Shown piece after piece: positions 44,672 to 53,464 of a stretch of 64,000 bases of DNA. A program made the translations under genes and the position numbers. How positions within the stretch are numbered: position 1 is the stretch's first letter; each line of letters starts with the position of its first letter. The notes under the pieces were generated by a model. The model searched no databases, was not told the origin of the DNA, and saw only the letters and a list, made by a program, of their open reading frames with translations. Origin of the DNA: CAYUWG01 sp964448285 (GTDB taxonomy: Bacteria; Bacteroidota; Ignavibacteria; SZUA-365); assembly GCA_964448285.1 (NCBI GenBank), contig CAYUWG010000005.1:1-64000 (forward strand). Reading direction: 5' to 3'.

Positions 44672-45307
44672 ATGAAATCTGTTTTTCGGTTTGGTGTGTT
44701 TTCCCTTGTTCTCACATTCGTGCTGTTCGGCTGTGGGAAGAAGGAAGAGCAAACACAAGAGCAATCCAAAGGCGTCCTCGAACAGCTTTCCGATGCATCG
44801 AAGGAAATGCAGAAGGCCGCCGAGGAGATGGCCGGCCAAGGAGATCGTGAACCTGTTCCGCCCGTCAGCTTCAAAGTCCTGATCGAATTCCTTCCGAAAT
44901 CGATCGGTGGTTTGACCGCTGACAAGCCTGAAGGCGAATCGGCCTCTATGGGTGAATGGTCGTATTCCCAGGCAGAGTGCAACTACAACAGTGATGACGG
45001 CAACCAGCGAGCTTCCGTTCAGATCTTCGATTACGCCTACATCAGCATGCTGTACGCACCGTTCAAGATGATGCTCAGCATGAAGATCCAAAAAGAAAGT
45101 TCTCGTGGCTATGAGAAATCGATTTCAGTCGCGGGGTATCCGGCTTTCGAGAAATGGGATACGGACAGCAAGCATAGTGAAGTGACCATCATGGTCGGTG
45201 ACCGTTTTATCGTCACCGTCAATTCATACGGATTCGGTGAAGGCTCATCAGTGAAGATTGCCGAATCCATGGATTTGAAAAAGCTCGCGGCGCAACACGC
45301 TGCGTAG
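44672..45307 (+). CDS. Predicted lipoprotein with coiled-coil segment
   Basis: A 211-residue lipoprotein. The start at 44672 (MKSVFRFGVFSLVLTFVLFGC) has AAGGAG eight bases upstream, and the lipobox cysteine is residue 21. After the anchor comes a charged helical, probably coiled-coil, stretch (EQTQEQSKGVLEQLSDASKE, then MQKAAEEMAGQ) and a globular beta-rich domain (FLPKSIGGLTADKPEGES, GEWSYSQAECNYNSDD, VTIMVGDRFIVTVNSYG). Proteins of this plan are found as uncharacterised lipoproteins in Bacteroidota. It follows the penicillin-binding protein gene by 76 bases; a shared role is not shown. Confidence 0.75.
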   Translation: MKSVFRFGVFSLVLTFVLFGCGKKEEQTQEQSKGVLEQLSDASKEMQKAAEEMAGQGDREPVPPVSFKVLIEFLPKSIGGLTADKPEGESASMGEWSYSQAECNYNSDDGNQRASVQIFDYAYISMLYAPFKMMLSMKIQKESSRGYEKSISVAGYPAFEKWDTDSKHSEVTIMVGDRFIVTVNSYGFGEGSSVKIAESMDLKKLAAQHAA

Positions 45308-45428
45308 TAAATCACTCCGTTGATCGAAGAGGCTTTCGAAAAAGCCCGCCCGTCGTCATCGTGCGCGTAGGCGAAGGATGAATGCACACGATATGTTTCG
45401 GATGGACAACACTCACCGTGACGAACAC

Positions 45429-46352
45429 TTATGTATTAGACAGCCCTTTCGTTTTTCTCCAAACGCTTACAAGCTCACGGACAAGCTCTACCGCATGAAA
45501 CGACCTTGGACCGGGGCGCATGAACATGTCGCCGTTCACGGTGACCACGAAGTGATCCTTAATCGCCGGGATAGATCTCCATTCGGGAAAGCGAGCGAGA
45601 AGGGCGCTTTCCGATGTTCCTAAATCACTCGACACGAATACGATATCGGGCGATTGTCTGAGTACTTCCTCACGGCTGACAACGGGATACGATCCGGAAA
45701 AAACAGCGCCGATATTGCGGCAGCCTGCACGGGTGAGAATTTCTCCGATAAAACTTTCTGCTCCGATGGCGATCAGCGGTTCCATCGAAATGAGAAAGAG
45801 AACACCGGGACGCGATTGCCCGGAAGTATCGTGGTTCACAGACTGACCTTTCGCTCGGAGTTCCTCGACAACTTTCGCTGAGCGGTCTTCGGCACTCAAT
45901 AATGCACCGAGTTTCGTGATCGATGAGAGCACTCCGTCCATGTTCTTTGGATTCGTCACGAAGACGTTCACGCCGAGATTCAACAGCTTATCATACGTGT
46001 GCCGCGTGTTGCCTTCGACGCTCATGAGAACGACGTCAGGCTTGAGACTGATGATCATTTCGACGCTTGGCGTCAGGAGGTCGCCGACTCGTGTTTTCTT
46101 TTGTGCTTCCCCCGGATAATTGCAGTAGGTCGTGACGCCGACGAGCAGGGAATCGAGCGCGAGCGCGTAGAGAGATTCCGTGATGCTCGGCGCAAGAGAA
46201 ACGATCCGCGGATGTTCGCTCTCGATCGCGATGCGATTTCCTAAATCATCGACGACGAATCCACCGTTGGTCGTTTCCTCTCCCTGTTTTTGGCATGCCG
46301 AAAGGACGGTGAGACAGATCACCGACAGCACGACATGGGCGAAGCGGATCAT
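45429..46352 (-). CDS. Periplasmic substrate-binding lipoprotein, BtuF/FepB-like (helical backbone metal receptor)
   Basis: A substrate-binding protein of the class III fold for corrinoids, siderophores or metals, 307 residues. The start at 46352 (MIRFAHVVLSVICLTVLSAC) gives a lipoprotein signal with the lipobox cysteine at residue 20, and overlaps the proline dehydrogenase stop (ATGA). Family segments are RIVSLAPSITESLYALALDS near residue 50, VGDLLTPSVEMIISLKPDVV near 90, and VSREEVLRQSPDIVFVSSD near 228. No permease or ATPase gene is adjacent, so the transporter partner must lie elsewhere. Ligand is not predictable; corrinoid or iron are the usual options. Confidence 0.8.
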   Translation of the reverse strand: MIRFAHVVLSVICLTVLSACQKQGEETTNGGFVVDDLGNRIAIESEHPRIVSLAPSITESLYALALDSLLVGVTTYCNYPGEAQKKTRVGDLLTPSVEMIISLKPDVVLMSVEGNTRHTYDKLLNLGVNVFVTNPKNMDGVLSSITKLGALLSAEDRSAKVVEELRAKGQSVNHDTSGQSRPGVLFLISMEPLIAIGAESFIGEILTRAGCRNIGAVFSGSYPVVSREEVLRQSPDIVFVSSDLGTSESALLARFPEWRSIPAIKDHFVVTVNGDMFMRPGPRSFHAVELVRELVSVWRKTKGLSNT

Positions 46353-47257
46353 TTCGTCAAGCCGAAGAAAGCTTTCACGATGTGCCCTGCCATGTGGGGA
46401 TTCTCTTTCAATCGCCTGACGGAGTATGCATACCACTGATCGCCGAACGGCACATAGACTCTCGTCCGATGGCCTTCGGAAAGCAATTCATTGCGCCGCT
46501 TTGGCCGGACTCCGAGAAGCATCTGGAATTCATATTGATCACGAGACAGGTTCAACTCGCGTATCGATTTCTTCGCGTGCTCTATCAGGATATCGTCATG
46601 AGTCGCAACACCGATGTATGCACCTGCGCTCATGAGCATGTGATTGACTCTGCTGAAATTCTCCCTGATTTCTTCTGCGTCCTTGTATGCGATTTCCGAC
46701 GGCTCGTTGTAAATGCCTTTGCAAAGGCGCAGGTTCACTTTCCCTTCTCTAAGCAAATCCCGCGCGTCGCTTTCCGTGCGCCGGAGATACGCTTGCAGGA
46801 CTGTCCCGACGTGGCCTTCGAATTCCCGTCGAAGCCGATTACAAATCTCCAACGTGACGGTCGTGTAGGGATGGTCCTCCATGTCGATGCGGACGAAGTT
46901 TCCATACTCCTTCGCAATGCGACAGAGCGACCGGATATTCTCTTCGCAAAATCCGGCGTCGATCATCAGTCCCAGTTGTGTCGGCTTGATGGAAATATTC
47001 GAATCGAGTTCATTCTGCTCGATGGCATGAAGAATAGTTTCGATCTTCCGAAGCGTTGTGAGGGATTCTTCGCGCGACGTGACGCTTTCACCGAGCAAAT
47101 CGATCGTAGCCATCGCGCCGGATGCATTGAGTTCACGCACGGTTTGAACGGCGTCTTCGAGTGTTTCGCCTGCGATATACGGACGGGATACATACCCAAC
47201 CAGGGTTTTCGGGATCAACGGCAGAATCGCGTTGATTACTTTGGTCAAAATCGGCAT
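46349..47257 (-). CDS. Proline dehydrogenase (PRODH)
   Basis: FAD-dependent enzyme that oxidises proline to pyrroline-5-carboxylate, 302 residues, in the monofunctional length class. Core motifs: ISIKPTQLGLMIDAG near residue 90, FVRIDMEDHPYTT near 120, KVNLRLCKGIYNEPSEIAY near 172, ATHDDILIEHAKK near 218, QYEFQMLLGVRPKRR near 237, and YVPFGDQWYAYSVRRLKENP near 265, which contains the double arginine expected to hold the proline carboxylate. The TIM-barrel fold appears complete. It is followed, with a 4-base overlap, by a BtuF-like lipoprotein gene, an uncommon pairing. The partner pyrroline-5-carboxylate dehydrogenase is not in the window. Confidence 0.9.
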   Translation of the reverse strand: MPILTKVINAILPLIPKTLVGYVSRPYIAGETLEDAVQTVRELNASGAMATIDLLGESVTSREESLTTLRKIETILHAIEQNELDSNISIKPTQLGLMIDAGFCEENIRSLCRIAKEYGNFVRIDMEDHPYTTVTLEICNRLRREFEGHVGTVLQAYLRRTESDARDLLREGKVNLRLCKGIYNEPSEIAYKDAEEIRENFSRVNHMLMSAGAYIGVATHDDILIEHAKKSIRELNLSRDQYEFQMLLGVRPKRRNELLSEGHRTRVYVPFGDQWYAYSVRRLKENPHMAGHIVKAFFGLTK

Positions 47258-47385
47258 GGAAGGAAGTACTGATAAGTAAGGAGTTCTCGCACGGAATCGC
47301 TCGTTCCCTGTGTCGGAGAGGCCTGCGACACATGCGCTGCCAACATACCGACCGACGTATGGAAATGCAAGGATTCATATCACCC

Positions 47386-47423
47386 CAAAAAAGCTGATCG
47401 AGAGCTGGGGAAGCTCTCGATCA
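47386..47423 (-). terminator. Rho-independent terminator (minus strand)
   Basis: A 12-base-pair stem, TGATCGAGAGCT/AGCTCTCGATCA (47395-47423), with a five-base loop, is followed on the minus strand by a run of six T (47387-47392). It lies about 40 bases downstream of the helical-repeat protein gene and would terminate it. Confidence 0.85.
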
Positions 47424-47465
47424 ACATGCCCACAGGTAGGAAAGAAAGAGGATTAAGAGGAAGGT

Positions 47466-48257
47466 TTATGAGGTTGTGAGAGGGGAAACTTGTTCATCGT
47501 TCGTATGGAAGAGCCACGGCACGTAAGCTTCCAGAAGCTCTTCTTCACTCTCGTGGCGAAAAGCTCGCTGAAGCGCTAAGTGTGCAACAGGTCCTTCGAT
47601 GGTTCCGAGTGCATCGATCGCTGCTCGTCGAACCGTGACGGTATCGGAGTAGATGCCCGTTAAGAGGATTGCGAGAAAGAGTTGATGGGATAGCCTTGCG
47701 CTCAATTCAACGACTCGCTTTCGCTCGCTTTCATCACCCGCTTCATAGAGGTTCATCAATGCATTGACGACATCAGCGGATACCGAAACTCTCCCGACAC
47801 GACGGCTGATATCTTCATACGCTTGGAGGACTTCATCCTTGTAGAGACCCCAAAACGTGTTGGTGTATTTCGAGAGCGTTTCTATTTCCTTCGCCCCGCC
47901 GAGGAATCCGATGCTGCGGATGTAAAACGGCAGCAGTGAGATGCTGATGCTTTCCGGCGTCGGATACTTCTTGTAAAGGAGCTGCAAGGATTGCTCATCA
48001 CCCATGCGGGAAAAAATGTTGAGGCAGACTTTGTCCAGTGCATGTGAGGTGCTGGAAAGGAAGAGGGCATTGACCAAACCCACGGCGGACTTTTCATTGC
48101 TCTGTTCGATCTCCTTGAGCGCGGAAAAGATTAGGTGCTGGTCTGCTTCTTTTTTACCGGCAAGGTTTCCTTCTATCTGGCCGGCGAGGTGCGAGTATTG
48201 TAGGGCGTCCATAAAGATTGATTTGTTCACTGAGTTTTTAAGATCAAGCCGTATCAT
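47466..48257 (-). CDS. Helical-repeat (HEAT-like) protein of unknown function
   Basis: A 263-residue protein made almost entirely of predicted amphipathic helices. The C-terminal half has HEAT-like units (VTVRRAAIDALGTIEGPVAH, LALQRAFRHESEEELLEAY). No signal peptide, membrane segment or catalytic motif is seen, so it is probably a cytoplasmic scaffold or binding protein. An in-frame ATG at 48212 (MDALQYSH) is an alternative start. It stands alone, bounded downstream by a terminator, with a 280-base gap upstream in which nothing was recognised. Confidence 0.6.
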   Translation of the reverse strand: MIRLDLKNSVNKSIFMDALQYSHLAGQIEGNLAGKKEADQHLIFSALKEIEQSNEKSAVGLVNALFLSSTSHALDKVCLNIFSRMGDEQSLQLLYKKYPTPESISISLLPFYIRSIGFLGGAKEIETLSKYTNTFWGLYKDEVLQAYEDISRRVGRVSVSADVVNALMNLYEAGDESERKRVVELSARLSHQLFLAILLTGIYSDTVTVRRAAIDALGTIEGPVAHLALQRAFRHESEEELLEAYVPWLFHTNDEQVSPLTTS

Positions 48258-48537
48258 AGGTTCACTGCATTCATTGTTCGTTTCTGTTTCCTTTCGAATT
48301 GAAATCCTTTTTCAATTCACACCCTCCTTGTTTCAATGCATGTGCCACCAGACCACAGTCCGTTGGAATCAATGGTAAACCGATCGACGAATACCTGAAT
48401 TCGTCCTAATCAGCTTGTTTCAGCCAATTATTACTTTGTCAAGCCGTACTCTCGGATATGCCCTATCCGTCTTCAGGGCTGTAGATTTTTCAAAAAGATG
48501 TTAAATCCGGCACCTTGCCATAGCGCTGAGAAAAACG

Positions 48538-49662
48538 CTAAATCCCGAGGATTTGCCGGTACACAGAATAGGTTTTCGCTGCGATTCGGGTGTTTGAAAA
48601 ATGACTGAGCACGCGCATTCGGCCTTTCGGACCGAGGTCGCTTCGCAATTCCACCGACGAAACGAGTTGCTGCAATTTCTCTCGAAAGTCTTCGATGTTC
48701 CGTTCTTCGAACACCAATCCCGCATCACCGATCACATTCGGAATCTCGGCATGTGAGGAACCGAGCACGGGAATCTCTGAGGCCATTGCCTGAACGAGCA
48801 CTTGCCCGAATTGCTCCTTCCAATGAGGAACCGTATATGATGGAAGAACGACTGCGTCCATAGCGTTCAGATAATCAGGTACTTCTCTATGAGGAATGGA
48901 TTTCACGATGTGGAGCCGCGAAGCAACGCCTTTCTCTTCAGCACGGCGGCGCATTTCATCCTCTAACTCACCTCCGCCGATAAGAAGCAAGCTGATCTCG
49001 CCTTCGATTCTCGAGGCGACTTCGATCAAATCGAGTACACCTTTCTCCGGAACGAAACGCCCAACGAATCCGATCACAACGCCGTTCAACCCGAGTTTCT
49101 TTCGCAGGGCAGTACCATCGCGCTTGCAGAACATCTCCGGATCCAAACCGAGCAACGGCATCACGTGGATCGGTTTCTCAAAGCCTTTTTTTCGGAGGAT
49201 ATCCTTCGCATCGCTGTTGCCGCAAATTGCAGCGTCGGACCGCGCGAGATTATAACGCTCGACCCAGCTGAACGGGAAGCGAAGAGTCTTCTCGAAATTC
49301 ATCCAGGTGAAAAACATCGTCCGTGCTTTCGGGGCGAAAAGCTTCTTGTAAAAAAGCGCCTGCGCATACGACAGAGCATCGGTGCCCTCTTCCACGTGAA
49401 GGATATCCGGCTTGAATGCACCCATCGTGAACGAGAGTGTCCTGTAGAAATGCGCCGCTTCCTTGCCGCTGAAAGCGATTGGCCGTCCACGCACGTCGAG
49501 TTCGTCGTCACGATTTTCCTCGAAGCGAATCGTAAAGAGGTAGTCCTTCCAGACGTCCGGCACGACGATGCGCACATTGACGTTGTGATTGCGAACAAGC
49601 TCGCGCCACTTCTCCCTGCCGACCCGCGAGATGTACGTGTGGCTGATGACGAGTACGTTCAT
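48538..49662 (-). CDS. Glycosyltransferase family 4 enzyme
   Basis: GT-B fold sugar transferase, 374 residues. The start at 49662 (MNVLVISHTYISRVGREKW) is favoured because its ATG overlaps the stop of the upstream gene (ATGA) and the sequence begins at the first beta strand. The C-terminal half has the GT4 signature: GLNGVVIGFVGRFVPEKGVL near residue 192, LLLIGGGELEDEM near 225, and LVQAMASEIPVLGSSHAEIP near 305 with the E-x7-E-like region ending in NVIGDAGLVFEE. It probably adds a sugar to a lipid-linked glycan. It is the last gene of a four-gene cassette with another GT4, a CgeB-like enzyme and a flippase. Confidence 0.87.
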   Translation of the reverse strand: MNVLVISHTYISRVGREKWRELVRNHNVNVRIVVPDVWKDYLFTIRFEENRDDELDVRGRPIAFSGKEAAHFYRTLSFTMGAFKPDILHVEEGTDALSYAQALFYKKLFAPKARTMFFTWMNFEKTLRFPFSWVERYNLARSDAAICGNSDAKDILRKKGFEKPIHVMPLLGLDPEMFCKRDGTALRKKLGLNGVVIGFVGRFVPEKGVLDLIEVASRIEGEISLLLIGGGELEDEMRRRAEEKGVASRLHIVKSIPHREVPDYLNAMDAVVLPSYTVPHWKEQFGQVLVQAMASEIPVLGSSHAEIPNVIGDAGLVFEERNIEDFREKLQQLVSSVELRSDLGPKGRMRVLSHFSNTRIAAKTYSVYRQILGI

Positions 49663-50816
49663 GAGCCTTTGTAATTGGTTCGCGCGAGTTCGTACACTTC
49701 CACAGTCCGCTTTGCGATTTCCGTCCATGCGAACTCCAGCTCAACCCGCGCTCGCGCACCCTGACCGAGTTTTTTTCGAAGCGACTCGTCGCGTAAAAGC
49801 GCACAGAACGCTTCGGCTAATTGCTCGGGACTTTTCGGCTCGACTAATAAACCACTGCTTCCATCTTGGATGATCTCCGGGATACCGCCGACCTTCGTTC
49901 CCACAAGCGGCAGCCCGCTTGCCATCGCTTCCAAACCGGAGATGCTCGTTGCTTCCATTAAAGAAGGAAGCGCCGCGATGGTTGAGAGTGCGTAGAATTT
50001 CGGCATTGACGTGTTCGGCACATTGCCGGTGAAAAACACTGAGGCGCGGAGTCCCTGCATCTCTAAATATTTTTCGAAGCGCGCCTTCTCTTCAGGAAAT
50101 CCACCGCCGACGATCAGAAACTGTACGTCGGGGAATTGCTTCTTCACCAGAGGAACGCTCCGAATGAAATACTCCACGCCGTTCTTCGGCTCTAAACGTC
50201 GCGGGCAGATGATGACCGGTTTCGAAACGTCAAGCCCGTAGTCCTTATCGATAACGTCGAACGAATTGCCCGGTTTGAATTTCTCCGCATCGACTCCGTT
50301 CGGGATGTAGAACAGGCGCTCACGCGGAAGACCCGTAGCCGCGGATTTCTCGTGCAGTTCTCTGCTCGGACTGATGATCGCGTCGGGATGATGGAGAAAT
50401 GCTTTGATTTTCCATCGACCGATGGTCGTGTCATAGTACTCAAGGTAGTTGGAAGTGTGATTCGTCCAGACAAGGGGAAAGGCATTGCGCAGCGTCCACG
50501 TGGTCCAGCAGTTCGGCGTCAAGTCATGCCAGTGGATTACGTCGAAATGCTGCTTTGCGTGAAGCTCAAGAATGTACCGACGAACGACGCGGACGTACGT
50601 GATATGTTTGACACGCGGCGTCGCTTTGTCGATGAACAGCTTGTGCACGACGATGCCATCCAGTTCTTCGATGCAGTTTCGATCTGCGCCATACACCGGA
50701 TGGACGAGATGCACGGTATGGCCGTTCATCACGAGCGCTCTTGAAAGCTCGTGCGCATGGGTTGCCATGCCGCCGATGTTGGGAAGGAAATCGCTCGTCA
50801 GAAGGAGAATGTTCAT
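49659..50816 (-). CDS. Glycosyltransferase family 4 enzyme
   Basis: GT4 sugar transferase of 385 residues with a complete N-terminal acceptor domain (LLLTSDFLPNIGGMATHAHE at the start, the usual GG-rich loop) and C-terminal donor domain (VIICPRRLEPKNGVEYFIRS near residue 188, FLIVGGGFPEEKARFEKYLE, then ALPSLMEATSISGLEAMASG and LPLVGTKVGGIPEII near 310 with the catalytic-region glutamates). The organisation is typical of enzymes that build O-antigen or exopolysaccharide units. It starts three bases after the CgeB-like gene and overlaps the next GT4 gene, so all are co-translated. Sugar specificity cannot be read from sequence. Confidence 0.9.
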   Translation of the reverse strand: MNILLLTSDFLPNIGGMATHAHELSRALVMNGHTVHLVHPVYGADRNCIEELDGIVVHKLFIDKATPRVKHITYVRVVRRYILELHAKQHFDVIHWHDLTPNCWTTWTLRNAFPLVWTNHTSNYLEYYDTTIGRWKIKAFLHHPDAIISPSRELHEKSAATGLPRERLFYIPNGVDAEKFKPGNSFDVIDKDYGLDVSKPVIICPRRLEPKNGVEYFIRSVPLVKKQFPDVQFLIVGGGFPEEKARFEKYLEMQGLRASVFFTGNVPNTSMPKFYALSTIAALPSLMEATSISGLEAMASGLPLVGTKVGGIPEIIQDGSSGLLVEPKSPEQLAEAFCALLRDESLRKKLGQGARARVELEFAWTEIAKRTVEVYELARTNYKGS

Positions 50817-50819
50817 GGA

Positions 50820-51845
50820 TCAATTCAGGTTGTTGACGTCGTCGAGAATTCGACGAAGCCGGTGGATGGCCTGGTGTTCGTTGACGGCTCGCTCATGTCC
50901 GCGCTTCGATATCGCGAGCCGCTCTTCATCGTGGTCGAGATAGTAGCGGATTTTTTCGCGCAGTTCTTCGACGGTGTCAAAGCACGCAATCTCTTCGCCT
51001 TCACGGTAGAGTTCCTTTGCCTGTTCTTCCGAACGCTGAGTGAGAAGGAAACCGCCGAAGCCGGGAATTTCCAGCGAACGGACGTTATGCGAATCCTTGT
51101 TTTGCTCGCGCAGAAAGTTGAGATGGATTTTCGACAGAGAGAACAGTTTCGAGATTTCCTCGCCATAGACTGCGTTGCCCTTCCAGCGCGCCCTCAGGGG
51201 ATTCGATTCCGGGACATTTTCCCACATGTTGCCCCAAACGGAAAGGCCGAGGTCAGGGATGTGTTCGAGCCACCATTGTCGCATCGGCTCCCACGTTCCG
51301 GCAAATACTACGTCCGTCGAATACTTCTCCCGGTCACGCTCCGTGATGCTGAGCGGCGGCTTCAGCATGTGTGGATCGTAACAGAACGGCAGGTACTCCA
51401 CTCGCCTGGCACCCGCTTCACGCAGCGGCTGCATGAGCGACTTCGCATAGATGTAATAGATATCGAACAGCGGAATGCTTTCGATGCTGTCCTTCGTGGC
51501 ATTCTTCACGGCAGTATTGAACGGGCCGTCGGGGTACCACTGCAGGAGGATCGGTTTGAAACGCGTTCGCACTTCCTCAATGGCGCTTCGATACACGGTC
51601 TCTCCTTTGAGGAAAAGCACCACGTCCGGCTTCACTGCGCCGACGGTCTTCACGAATGCCTCATTCATCATCCTGCGGTTGATGCGTCGCGTTGCAGCGG
51701 ATACAACCGGCAGTGTCGCTCCGAGGGAAAAGTACGCCTTGCGATAATCGAAGACATGGACCGTGCAGCCCAACTCTTCCAACGCCCGTTTATACGACCA
51801 GCCGCCAGTGCCGTACCAGTATTCACACACGAGAAGAATGATCAT
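50820..51845 (-). CDS. CgeB-like glycosyltransferase
   Basis: A 341-residue glycosyltransferase of the CgeB/spore-maturation-like type, a GT-B relative. N-terminal strand and loop: MIILLVCEYWYGTGGWSYKR. The middle has PDVVLFLKGETVYRSAIEEV. The C-terminal part carries the family features VVFAGTWEPMRQWWLEHIPD near residue 183, KIHLNFLREQNKDSHNVRSLEIPG near 244 and GGFLLTQRSEEQAKEL, where the Asn-Arg-Glu segment contacts the nucleotide sugar in relatives. Its start overlaps the flippase end by four bases. It probably decorates the glycan exported by that flippase. Confidence 0.82.
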   Translation of the reverse strand: MIILLVCEYWYGTGGWSYKRALEELGCTVHVFDYRKAYFSLGATLPVVSAATRRINRRMMNEAFVKTVGAVKPDVVLFLKGETVYRSAIEEVRTRFKPILLQWYPDGPFNTAVKNATKDSIESIPLFDIYYIYAKSLMQPLREAGARRVEYLPFCYDPHMLKPPLSITERDREKYSTDVVFAGTWEPMRQWWLEHIPDLGLSVWGNMWENVPESNPLRARWKGNAVYGEEISKLFSLSKIHLNFLREQNKDSHNVRSLEIPGFGGFLLTQRSEEQAKELYREGEEIACFDTVEELREKIRYYLDHDEERLAISKRGHERAVNEHQAIHRLRRILDDVNNLN

Positions 51846-53290
51846 GAGGGGGTTCCTTCATTCTTCATGTTCTGTCTGATGAACTGGAAGTACTCATTCA
51901 ATTTCCTTCGTTCGAAAATTCCTTCAAGAAAGAGATACATACCAACGACATAAAGACATTCTCCTGCGAATTGAATAGCATCTCCATTCATCAAATCCCA
52001 TAGAGGGAACTGCACCGCCACAAAACCAGCAAGAGAACCAAACACCAAAGGCGGGATGAGACCTGATACCCAGCGTACTGATATGAACCGTCGAATAATC
52101 AAGAATGTCGCTGATACACCGATAGTGTAGTTCAACACTATTGCGATCGCTGCACCACTGATCCCATAGGAGAGAACGAAGAAATACATTGATGGGATAA
52201 ACGCTACTAATTGGATCAACCGAACCTTAACCATTTTTCCCGGTTCACCCTTGGCATATAGAAGCTGCTTCATGTTTTCAAATATCGGAGCTAACAGAGC
52301 GCCTACCGAAAGAATCCGTAAGACAGGAACAGCATCACGCCATTGCGACCCAAGTACATTGATGAATGATTCAGCCAGTATACTGAAAACCAATACGAAA
52401 GGGATCAATGCTCGCACGAGAAAATAAAGTACCAAAGTGAATGCTTGTGATAATTTCTCCTGTTCATCTTGAAGACGCGAATATGTCGGCAGCGCCACAG
52501 TGACAACGGCAGGAGCGACTGTCTGAGGTGCAAGTTCCCAATACTTCAATGCACGCCCATAACTCCCTTGCAAGCTTGTCCCGAGCATTCGCTCCGTTAC
52601 AAGTGTTCCAAAACGGACGAACAGCACTTCCAATCCGCGTGAGAATATCAGCTTCCAACCCATTGAGAGAAACCACATCGCAGTCGTCGGATTGAATTTC
52701 AGACCTACCGGATATCGGCTTATCATGGACATTCCTACAAAGGATACGATAAACGAAGCGCTGTATCCCCATGCCATACCCCATGCACCCCAACCATTGA
52801 GAACGAGCACATACGAAACCAGCGGGAAGGAAAGGACGGATAACAAATTCACTCGTGCAATTCGCTTATACTCGATCTGTTTTTCGAGAAAGGCATTGAA
52901 GAGGGTTGTGAACAAGTTTAATGAGCTGAAACCCGCTAGCAAGAGAAAGACCTGTACTTTTATTTCCAAAGTCCCTCTCAGATGCATGCCGTATGCAACG
53001 AGCAAAGCGAGGACAAGCATCACGACACTTAGAAAAATGGTAAGCACGAATGCCGTTGAATAGAGATCCTTAACATCATCTTTTGCCTGTATCAAAGTAA
53101 TATTGAACGAAACCGCTGCAACGATGAAAAGAATATCGACGACTGCAAGACCGTACATGTATATTCCGTTTTCATCCGGAAGTAAGACCTGGTCACGAAG
53201 AATTCCGAACACGAATCCAACACCCATAGCGATGTAGTTAAATCCGCTCGTCCAGAGAGTGCCAACTATCGCTTTCCGTGCGATGCTCAT
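51842..53290 (-). CDS. Polysaccharide flippase, Wzx/MATE-like
   Basis: A 482-residue membrane protein with twelve to fourteen helices and no large soluble domain, of the oligosaccharide flippase (PST/MOP) type. It opens with a short basic N-terminus and VGTLWTSGFNYIAMGVGFVF, typical of Wzx, and has the segment YGRALKYWELAPQTVAPAVV near residue 245 followed by TVALPTYSRLQDEQEKLSQA, a signature pattern of this family. It should flip lipid-linked sugar units across the inner membrane. It is the first gene of the cassette flippase - CgeB-like - GT4 - GT4, with a 174-base gap to the OmpA gene upstream. Confidence 0.88.
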   Translation of the reverse strand: MSIARKAIVGTLWTSGFNYIAMGVGFVFGILRDQVLLPDENGIYMYGLAVVDILFIVAAVSFNITLIQAKDDVKDLYSTAFVLTIFLSVVMLVLALLVAYGMHLRGTLEIKVQVFLLLAGFSSLNLFTTLFNAFLEKQIEYKRIARVNLLSVLSFPLVSYVLVLNGWGAWGMAWGYSASFIVSFVGMSMISRYPVGLKFNPTTAMWFLSMGWKLIFSRGLEVLFVRFGTLVTERMLGTSLQGSYGRALKYWELAPQTVAPAVVTVALPTYSRLQDEQEKLSQAFTLVLYFLVRALIPFVLVFSILAESFINVLGSQWRDAVPVLRILSVGALLAPIFENMKQLLYAKGEPGKMVKVRLIQLVAFIPSMYFFVLSYGISGAAIAIVLNYTIGVSATFLIIRRFISVRWVSGLIPPLVFGSLAGFVAVQFPLWDLMNGDAIQFAGECLYVVGMYLFLEGIFERRKLNEYFQFIRQNMKNEGTPS

Positions 53291-53464
53291 TCCACACTAA
53301 TCCCCGGTATTCGATTCATGTCGATACATCGCTGGAATTCAGTCCTTGAATTCTTACGGCGAGTTGTCGATGAGTGATTGATTGGAATGGTATGCGAGAG
53401 GAAGTTTTTCGAATCCATGCCGGTGAGTTAGTCAGCATGACGGTCGAAAATAGTAAGAACTCAC

